6,996 nucleotides of DNA, from NCBI GenBank assembly GCA_946403565.1, contig CAMJAJ010000064.1:1-6996 (forward strand), in the 5' to 3' direction. Shown piece after piece: positions 1 to 5,685 of the stretch. The first letter of the stretch is position 1, and each line of letters begins with the position of its first letter. Origin of the DNA: an uncultured Treponema sp. (GTDB lineage: Bacteria > Spirochaetota > Spirochaetia > Treponematales > Treponemataceae). Position numbers and translations under genes: made by a program. The notes beneath the pieces were generated by a model. It did no database searches. It saw nothing but the letters and a program-made list of their open reading frames with translations, and was not told where the DNA came from.

Positions 1-1028
1 CGGACCTCTATGAAGGCAAGGCTGCTGCCCGCCTTGGCCTTTGCAAGCTCCCGGTCCAGCTCCTCGAAGCTTGTGGCGCAGGCGGCGGAAGGATAGCCGC
101 AGGCAAGGGCGATGTCCTTGAGACTCAAGGAGGCCGCGGCCGTGGGCATGCCGCCCACGCTCTCATGTGCCCCGTTGTTGATGACCACATGGATCAGGTT
201 GGCGGGCCTGCAGCCCGCTATGACGGACAGGGCACCCAGGTGCATCAGGGCAGCCCCGTCGCCGTCGATGCACCATACCTTGCTCGTGGGCTTGTTCAGT
301 GCGATTCCCAGCGCGATGGAGGAGCTGTGCCCCATGGAGCCGACCGTCAGGAAATCGTATGCGTGTCCCTGTCCCGCGGCCTCCCGTATCTCGAACAGCT
401 CCCGGCTCGCCTTGCCGGTCGTGGACACGATGGGGTCGTTGCCGCTGACCTGCACGATATGGCGGATTATCTCCTCCCGCTTCATCAGGTTGGAATTCCG
501 GTACTGCACCTTGCCGCCGTATGACAGCGCGCCCTTGCGGACGACGATGGCCACGGCCTTGCCGTGCGACAGCTGGGTGCGGAACTCCTGCATCTTTTCT
601 TCCAGCTGGGCCGCCTCCGTCTCCTTGCTGAGCACGAAGTACGGAACCCCCATATCCTCAAGGAGTTTGAGCGTGACCTCGCCCTGGTACACGTGCTGCG
701 GTTCGTCCTTCACGCCCGGCTCTCCCCGCCAGCCTATGACGAATATCTCCGGGATGGCGTAGACCTTCCCGTTCAGCAGGGAGGCGAGCGGGTTGATTAT
801 GTTCCCCTCCCCGGAGTTCTGCATGTAGACGACGGGAACTTTCCCCGTGGCAAGCTGATAGCCCGCGGCGAGGGCGGCGCAGTTGCCCTCGTTGGCGCCT
901 ATGACATGGTGGGCGCCGTCTATGCCGTAGCGCTCCATCAGGTAGTCGCACAGGGCCTTGAGCTGTGAGTCGGGTACGCCCGTGAAGAAGTCCGCTCCCA
1001 GTATGTGTACGAAATCCTCAACTTTCAT
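1..1028 (-). CDS. aepY: Phosphonopyruvate decarboxylase, 3' end cut by window
   Basis: Thiamine-diphosphate enzyme that decarboxylates 3-phosphonopyruvate to phosphonoacetaldehyde, pulling forward the unfavourable PEP mutase step in C-P bond biosynthesis; cytoplasmic. Seen: 342 codons are open from ATG 1028 to the left edge without a stop. The N-terminal pyrimidine-binding half has FTGVPDS (15-21), NEGNCAALAAGY with the cofactor-activating glutamate at E47, and YMQNSGEGN (68-76). The C-terminal half has the diphosphate/Mg motif, GDG at 256-258, closed by NN at 284-285. These match phosphonopyruvate decarboxylase rather than the related sulfopyruvate decarboxylase or acetolactate synthase, and both halves lie in one chain. 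Family members are usually about 370-390 residues, so perhaps 30-45 are missing. The start has a clear ribosome site (GGAG, 7 bases upstream) and lies 11 bases after the methyltransferase stop. Partners such as PEP mutase and an aminotransferase are not in the window. The symbol is by family; 'ppd' is also used. Confidence 0.93.
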   Translation of the reverse strand, partial: MKVEDFVHILGADFFTGVPDSQLKALCDYLMERYGIDGAHHVIGANEGNCAALAAGYQLATGKVPVVYMQNSGEGNIINPLASLLNGKVYAIPEIFVIGWRGEPGVKDEPQHVYQGEVTLKLLEDMGVPYFVLSKETEAAQLEEKMQEFRTQLSHGKAVAIVVRKGALSYGGKVQYRNSNLMKREEIIRHIVQVSGNDPIVSTTGKASRELFEIREAAGQGHAYDFLTVGSMGHSSSIALGIALNKPTSKVWCIDGDGAALMHLGALSVIAGCRPANLIHVVINNGAHESVGGMPTAAASLSLKDIALACGYPSAACATSFEELDRELAKAKAGSSLAFIEV

Positions 1029-1035
1029 CTGTCGG

Positions 1036-1039
1036 CTCC
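1036..1039 (-). promoter_or_regulatory. Ribosome binding site of phosphonopyruvate decarboxylase
   Basis: GGAG directly follows the TAA stop of the methyltransferase gene, giving TAAGGAG, and sits 7 bases before ATG 1028. This fixes the decarboxylase start and suggests that ribosomes ending on the methyltransferase can re-initiate. Confidence 0.7.
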
Positions 1040-1681
1040 TTACATCGAGGCCCTTTCGGCGGTCTTGACTGCGGTGATACGTATGCAGACCGGCCGTGTG
1101 TCCTTGTAGGGGGCAAAGCGGTCGCTCTCCTCGGCGTATTCCAGGGCAAACCCGGCATCGCACAGGCGGTCTATGAAGTCGCGGAGCCTGATGAAGCGGC
1201 GGTAATGTCCCTCGTATACGTAGGCGTCCTGCTCTTTCTGTTCGCCCTTGCCGTATATGGCGTCGTTGACCGACCGCACCTCGATGAAGAACTTGCCTCC
1301 GGTACGGAGCACGCGCAGGACGTTCTTGAGCAGCCCTGCCTCCTGCTCCTGGCTTATCGCGTGGACGGTGAAGCGGCTGTAGCAGTAGTCGAACGAACCG
1401 TCAGCCATGCCGTCCAGCGTGACGAAGTCGCCACAGACAAAGCTCGCCCCTCCCTTTTCCTGCAGTCCCCGGATGGCCACGTCGGCCGAGTCTATTCCGG
1501 TGACGGAAAGGCCCCTGGCCGCGAAAAACAGGCTGTCCCGGCCGTTGCCGCAGCCCAGGTCCAGTATGCTGCCGCCGTGCTGGAGGTACCTGCCGTATGT
1601 TTCCTGTGCGAAGGGGCTTTCCCCATCGGAGCCGGGCATGTGGCTCTCATAATACTTGTTCCAATATTCCCTGTCGTCCAT
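1040..1681 (-). CDS. Class I SAM-dependent methyltransferase, substrate unknown
   Basis: Soluble 213-residue methyltransferase with a seven-strand Rossmann fold. Seen: SAM-binding motif I as ILDLGCGNGRDS (39-50); an acidic residue for the SAM ribose after strand 2 at D64 (TGIDSADVA); GDF at 84-86 for the adenine contact; strand 4 as FDYCYSRFTVHAI (97-109), where the catalytic-loop position is SRF rather than an NPPY-type motif, so DNA or protein-glutamine methylation is unlikely; and strand 5 as GGKFFIEVRS (128-137). The tail FRRFI...RLCDAGF...FAPYKDTRPVCIRI (163-202) resembles, from memory, small methyltransferases found in surface-glycan and phosphonate gene clusters. There is no signal peptide or membrane span. 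The start ATG 1681 lies 9 bases after the preceding TAG, with TAGGAA overlapping that stop as a plausible ribosome site. Likely substrates are a sugar, a phosphate or phosphonate ester, or the amine of aminoethylphosphonate; nothing in the sequence chooses between them. A TehB-like detoxification enzyme is a less likely alternative given the neighbours. Confidence 0.85.
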   Translation of the reverse strand: MDDREYWNKYYESHMPGSDGESPFAQETYGRYLQHGGSILDLGCGNGRDSLFFAARGLSVTGIDSADVAIRGLQEKGGASFVCGDFVTLDGMADGSFDYCYSRFTVHAISQEQEAGLLKNVLRVLRTGGKFFIEVRSVNDAIYGKGEQKEQDAYVYEGHYRRFIRLRDFIDRLCDAGFALEYAEESDRFAPYKDTRPVCIRITAVKTAERASM

Positions 1682-1690
1682 TTCCTGTTC

Positions 1691-2932
1691 CTATTCTTTC
1701 GCTCCTACGAGGAGCTTCTGTTTCTGTATGAGATAGGCCATCGTTTCCCTGCCGCCCTGGCCCTGGAAGTGCCAGGCCTCGTTCCGTATCTGTGCACGCC
1801 TGTCCGCCATTGCGGGGCTGTGGATGGCTTCGTCGATTATCTGCTTGAGCCGGGGGAAGTCCTCCCGGGTTATCTCCCTGCCCAGCTCCGGCAGCACGGA
1901 AAAGCTCCAGAGCGGCTCGTCTATCCATGCCGCGTCGTAGGGGTCGGCATCGTAGTCGGCATGGGCGTAGAGGAATGGCTTGTCGAACACGAATGAAAGG
2001 TCGAACACGACTCCGGAAATGTCGCTCACCATGATGTCCGCCTCGTTGAGTATGTCCGTATTGTCGTTGTCAAAGTTCCAGCGCACCCTTCCGTCGGCTT
2101 CATAGTGCTGCTTGAGGCTTTCCAGCAGTTCCGGCTCGGAGGTCCTGGACTGGGGGTGCGGGCGGATCGCAACGTTGCAGCCGGTCGCCAGCAGCGCGTC
2201 CACCAGTTCGGTACCGTACAGGGCCAGCAGGCCGCTCTTGCCCCAGGTGGGGGCGAGCAGGACGAGGGGCGTGTCGTTGTGGACGGGCTGGACCGACTGC
2301 TTCCGTTCCAGCAGGCTGTCCATGTATGTCGCCCCGGTTATGACGAGCTCCTTGCGGGGGGCTTTCTGGGCCTCCTCGCACATCCTGACGTGCCGTTCCT
2401 GGTGGCTTCCGTTCAGCAGCAGCACGTCGTAGTTCACGAGGCCAAAGGTATGGTAGCGCAGGGGGGAGTCTATCTGGTGCAGGATATGCACGTAACAGCG
2501 CACGTCCCGGCTGCGCTTCCACTGGTATACGCCCAGGCCGGGGGTGGTCGCAAGCACGATGTCGGCCTTTAGGAAGTTGAGCCGGGCGAATCCCTTGTTC
2601 CCCTCTCCGATGAACTCAGCCTTCACGTGGCGGTAGGGGGCGGACAGGGCGGGGTCGTCCGGAGACTGCGTGTAGTAGGCCATGTCCACGCCCAGCCGTT
2701 CCGCCTCGTCGCAGACCGGCTTGAATACATTCCAGTAGCGCTTGTGGTCGCTGTAGATGACGAATGGAATCCGCTTCACGTCCGCCTTCTTGACCCGGCC
2801 GCCCGTCAGGAGGAACTTGAGCTTTACGGCTGCGGCCCTGAGCGCGAAGACCACGGCCGCGGTCAGCCCGATGACTATCGAAAAGAGCATGCTGCCCGTT
2901 CCGGGGTCGATGTAGAGTGACAGGACGTTCAT
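1691..2932 (-). CDS. CDP-glycerol glycerophosphotransferase-family protein (TagB/TagF-like), membrane-anchored
   Basis: 413-residue enzyme of the family that transfers a polyol phosphate from a CDP-activated donor, as in teichoic acid synthesis; acts at the inner face of the membrane. Seen: an N-terminal YIDPGTGSMLF motif (7-17) runs into one membrane span (about 12-33) followed by basic residues. The catalytic part is a two-lobed GT-B-like fold: VIYSDHKRYWNVFKP (58-72); HILHQIDSP (149-157) where the family has its first conserved histidine; GPH-like NGSHQERH (174-181); LAPTWG (226-231); IRPHP with H259; and EADIMVSDISGVVFDLSFVF (297-316), the donor-binding signature. No cytidylyltransferase domain is present, so the donor must be made elsewhere. 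ATG 2932 was chosen over an in-frame ATG at 3055 because AAGGTGGAG lies just upstream and because it gives an ATGA overlap with the preceding gene; the longer version adds 41 residues of charged, low-information sequence inside that gene. The donor could be CDP-glycerol, CDP-ribitol or CMP-phosphonate. Confidence 0.87.
   Translation of the reverse strand: MNVLSLYIDPGTGSMLFSIVIGLTAAVVFALRAAAVKLKFLLTGGRVKKADVKRIPFVIYSDHKRYWNVFKPVCDEAERLGVDMAYYTQSPDDPALSAPYRHVKAEFIGEGNKGFARLNFLKADIVLATTPGLGVYQWKRSRDVRCYVHILHQIDSPLRYHTFGLVNYDVLLLNGSHQERHVRMCEEAQKAPRKELVITGATYMDSLLERKQSVQPVHNDTPLVLLAPTWGKSGLLALYGTELVDALLATGCNVAIRPHPQSRTSEPELLESLKQHYEADGRVRWNFDNDNTDILNEADIMVSDISGVVFDLSFVFDKPFLYAHADYDADPYDAAWIDEPLWSFSVLPELGREITREDFPRLKQIIDEAIHSPAMADRRAQIRNEAWHFQGQGGRETMAYLIQKQKLLVGAKE
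2929..2932 (-). other. ATGA stop/start overlap coupling two genes
   Basis: The TGA stop of the YidC/sulfatase gene (2931-2929) shares bases with the ATG start of the transferase gene (2932-2930). With AAGGTGGAG at 2935-2943 just upstream, this is a typical translational-coupling junction and suggests the two proteins are made in matched amounts. Confidence 0.85.
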
Positions 2933-5667
2933 TGCTCCACCTTCTCCCGGGACCAGGAGGCCGCCTCGTATATGTTGTTCCGTACCCGCCACCACTGGTC
3001 CTCGCCAATGGAGAACTGGTACTTGCCGTTGTTGTCGGGCCGGTGCTTGTCGCATACGGATATGACCACCCCATCCTTCTTCAGGTCGCTGGTGTCCAGG
3101 GGAATTTCCTTCCCGGTGAAGGGGTTCACGGGACGCTCCACCAGGCCCTTCAGCAGCAGGGAGGGGGTGTCGGCGTTGGTCATGAGGCTGTCCGCGTCCG
3201 TAACGGGTGCGCCAGCCGCGCCGAAGTCCTTGAAGAGCAGCAGGGGGTGGTAATGGCCCCTGCCGTTGTATTCCTCGCCGGCCACCAGCGCGTCCAGCTC
3301 GTCATTGCGCTCGATGTCCACGTCGTTCCAGTAGCAGCCATGGTCGGAGACCACCACGATCCTCGTGTTGTCCCAGACGCCCTCGGCCTTCAGGTGGTCG
3401 AACCACTTCGCCAGCAGCTTGAAGGCGGCCATCTGGGTGTAGTAGGTTATGTCGTAGATGAATGCGGAGGTCCCGTAGTCGGTCACCTTGTCCACCGGTA
3501 TATAGCCCGGTGCCTCCAGATAGAAGGAGGTGTGGGTGAGCTGGCTGGTGAGGCTCAGGTAGAAGCCCGCTCCATCCCCGATGTCGGTCAGTTCGCTCAG
3601 GTAGTCCAGGGCGGAATAGCAGTCGATGAGCGTGTTGATCTGCTTGGCCGCCGCATCGTTGGACCAGTAGTCGCCGTCATTGTATATCATCTTGCGCAGG
3701 ACGATGGGCGAGGCACGGAAGGCGGAGAACAACAGGAGGTTCCGCTCCAGCATGGTTCCGGTCTTGTCGGTTATGCCGCCGTGGTTCTTTTCCTTGAACC
3801 AGAAGCCCGAATATACGCCGTTGGTCTGCACGCCCCTGATCTTGGGGGCGTACTCGTTTATGAAGCTTGTGTCGCAGAAGGTGTTGTAGTTGCCCCACTC
3901 CGGGTCGGTCACGACCGCCGTGTAGCCCAGCTCCTCCGTAAATATCCTGGGCAGCACGAGCTGGGATTCGTTGCTCTTCTGTACGAGCGGCTCGTCCTTC
4001 CGCCGGTTCATCTCCAGCGGGGTGTACTCGTACCCGCCGTACAGGGGCGGCGCTCCCTCGATCGTATGCCCGTTGAAGGAGACCGCGTTCTTATAAAAGG
4101 TGAAGCCGTCGAATGACTGCACCAGCGAGGGGTCCTCCTTGAAGATTTCTGCGACATACTGGGGCTGCGCCCTGTCCAGCATGATGAGCAGCACGTTCTT
4201 GCCGGTCCGGGTCAGATGGAAGAGGGGCTTCACGTTGAGCACCCTGTTCTTGTCTGCCGCCGCGACAGAGGCCCGGTACTCCCTGTTGATGGAGCGTATG
4301 TTCGCGAGCGATACGACCGCCATGGAGAGGCAGATTACGAAGAGAACCGGGATGAAAAGTCCACGCCTCGTGCGGGACAGCAGGAACACCAGGACGGCCG
4401 CCATCGCTGCGAGGGCGACTATGTTCAGGATTGCGATGGGTGAGATGATTCTGAAGTCCACCGCGTTCAGGAAGTTGAGCGAGGAGGAGATGTCCCCGTA
4501 GGCCAGCATGAAGACGTATGTGTTGGCCAGGGCTGCGAAAGCCAGAAAGCCCATCGCCGTGGCGAGGGCGGCCTGTACACGGGGGCGGAAGAGCAGGTAC
4601 ACGCACAGGGGCCACGCAAAGGTCAGTCCCAGGCTCTGCAAGCTGCAGGTGAAGAGGTAGTACAGGGGATTGGGGTGCTCACCCAGCCCGGCAAACTCCG
4701 AGGCGGAGCTGGAGATGAGGGACGAGGGAATCACCAGCCCCGTCAGCAGGAAGAGCAGGACGCAGGACAGGAGGTACAGCCTGAGGCGGAAGCCCCGTTC
4801 CTGGACGAGGGGCGACAGGGGGCCGTCCAGCAGGAAGCGGGCGAGCCGCAGCTCCCCGGGCAGGGCGGCCACGACAAGGGCCGGCAGCAGGAGCAGGAGC
4901 TTGTATTCAATCTTGGCATGCAGGGAGGTCAGTTCCCAGATGCTGAACGCCGTCAGCAGGACGCAGGCCAGGACGTAGACGAACTTCCCGGGATGGGGGA
5001 GCCGGTAGAAGACGTTCTTTATGAGCGAGAAGAGGTTGTTGCAGGTCCAGTAGATGACCAGTCCTGCCGGGGACCGGTAGAGCAGCACCAGGAAGAGCGC
5101 CGTCATGATGTGGAGCTGCAGCTTGTCCTTGAGCGCGAGGTCCCTCGTGTAGATGGCCCCGGACACGACATTTATGAGCGTCATGGCGATGGGGAGGACG
5201 TTCACGGTGAAGGTGCCTATCCTGAAAAGCCCGTCGGGCTCCCCTAAGTTCCGCACGAACAGGAAGTGTTGGCCGTTCAGCACGCCCAGCTTGGAGATGT
5301 ATCCATAGGCGGCGATGAAGAAGGGAATCTGTATCAGAAGGCCAAAGGAGGAGCGCAACACCATCAAGGGGTTGTAGCCGTTCAACCGGTAGTACTGGTT
5401 CAGGATGAAGTACTGCTCGTCGCCTGAGAAGGATCTCTTTATGACGCGGGTCCAGCGGTCCAGCGAACGCTGCTTTTCCCGCTCCTCCTTCTGCAGGGCA
5501 TCGGCGCGGACGTAGAGGGGCAGGCAGAGCAGGCTCACCGCCGCGCTTATGCAGATGATCGAAAGCCCCGCGTTGCCCGTGATCCTCATGGACAGGGCGA
5601 AGACCAAATCAAGCAGCAGCCTGATCGGGTATATCACGAGCGTATATAGGAAAGAAGCGAAGCCCAT
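2929..5667 (-). CDS. YidC/Oxa1-like domain fused to LtaS/sulfatase-type phosphotransferase domain
   Basis: 912-residue polytopic membrane protein with two recognisable modules. Residues 1-222 match the YidC/Oxa1/Alb3 domain: LSIICIS...LLCLPL (35-51), a charged cytoplasmic hairpin (55-97), NGYNPLMVL (96-104), LLIQIPFFIAAYG (110-122), and the closing LVIYWTCNNLFSLIKNVF (203-220). About seven more spans follow (near 228-245, 255-270, 296-316, 334-360, 366-391, 408-430, 437-456). Residues 485-850 form an alkaline-phosphatase/sulfatase-superfamily domain, predicted to lie outside the membrane: NVLLIMLDRAQ with metal ligand D498, nucleophile candidate T535 in NGHTIEGAP, H712 (SQLTHTSFY), SDHG with D775 and H776, and GHYHP with H805/H807. 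Threonine rather than cysteine at the nucleophile points to a phospho-group transferase such as LtaS, MdoB or EptA, not a sulfatase. The groove arginine of YidC is replaced by S45, so insertase activity is doubtful. AGAGGA lies 4 bases before ATG 5667. Substrate unknown; a glycerol-phosphate or phosphonate polymer is inferred from its neighbours. Confidence 0.85.
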   Translation of the reverse strand: MGFASFLYTLVIYPIRLLLDLVFALSMRITGNAGLSIICISAAVSLLCLPLYVRADALQKEEREKQRSLDRWTRVIKRSFSGDEQYFILNQYYRLNGYNPLMVLRSSFGLLIQIPFFIAAYGYISKLGVLNGQHFLFVRNLGEPDGLFRIGTFTVNVLPIAMTLINVVSGAIYTRDLALKDKLQLHIMTALFLVLLYRSPAGLVIYWTCNNLFSLIKNVFYRLPHPGKFVYVLACVLLTAFSIWELTSLHAKIEYKLLLLLPALVVAALPGELRLARFLLDGPLSPLVQERGFRLRLYLLSCVLLFLLTGLVIPSSLISSSASEFAGLGEHPNPLYYLFTCSLQSLGLTFAWPLCVYLLFRPRVQAALATAMGFLAFAALANTYVFMLAYGDISSSLNFLNAVDFRIISPIAILNIVALAAMAAVLVFLLSRTRRGLFIPVLFVICLSMAVVSLANIRSINREYRASVAAADKNRVLNVKPLFHLTRTGKNVLLIMLDRAQPQYVAEIFKEDPSLVQSFDGFTFYKNAVSFNGHTIEGAPPLYGGYEYTPLEMNRRKDEPLVQKSNESQLVLPRIFTEELGYTAVVTDPEWGNYNTFCDTSFINEYAPKIRGVQTNGVYSGFWFKEKNHGGITDKTGTMLERNLLLFSAFRASPIVLRKMIYNDGDYWSNDAAAKQINTLIDCYSALDYLSELTDIGDGAGFYLSLTSQLTHTSFYLEAPGYIPVDKVTDYGTSAFIYDITYYTQMAAFKLLAKWFDHLKAEGVWDNTRIVVVSDHGCYWNDVDIERNDELDALVAGEEYNGRGHYHPLLLFKDFGAAGAPVTDADSLMTNADTPSLLLKGLVERPVNPFTGKEIPLDTSDLKKDGVVISVCDKHRPDNNGKYQFSIGEDQWWRVRNNIYEAASWSREKVEQ

Positions 5668-5671
5668 GCCG

Positions 5672-5677
5672 TCCTCT
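5672..5677 (-). promoter_or_regulatory. Ribosome binding site of the YidC/sulfatase fusion gene
   Basis: AGAGGA lies 4 bases upstream of ATG 5667 in the 18-base gap after the permease stop at 5686. It supports this start and so the full YidC N-terminal segment. Confidence 0.6.
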
Positions 5678-5685
5678 GGCCGCCG

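Noticed and set aside
1205..1996. Plus-strand open frame of 263 codons across the methyltransferase/transferase junction
   Set aside because: It is antisense to two genes with strong family motifs and spans their stop and start signals. The translation looks like a GC-rich shadow.
2933..3055. Longer start (ATG 3055) for the CDP-glycerol-type transferase
   Set aside because: The added 41 residues overlap the upstream gene by over 120 bases and look unstructured, while ATG 2932 has a ribosome site, an ATGA overlap and begins the conserved DPGTGS anchor.
2917..4116. Long plus-strand open frame of 399 codons opposite the sulfatase domain
   Set aside because: It lies wholly antisense to a domain with clear catalytic motifs. 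Its translation is a Val/Gly/Gln/His-rich run with no recognisable motif, as expected from the complement of GC-rich codons.
2929..5667. Fusion protein as two genes joined by an error
   Set aside because: The frame is continuous through several predicted spans between the modules, with steady codon use and no trace of an internal stop, ribosome site or frameshift near residues 222-485.
5668..5685. Possible terminator or promoter in the longest gap
   Set aside because: The gap is only 18 bases, largely taken up by a ribosome site, with no hairpin plus T-run and no promoter-like elements.
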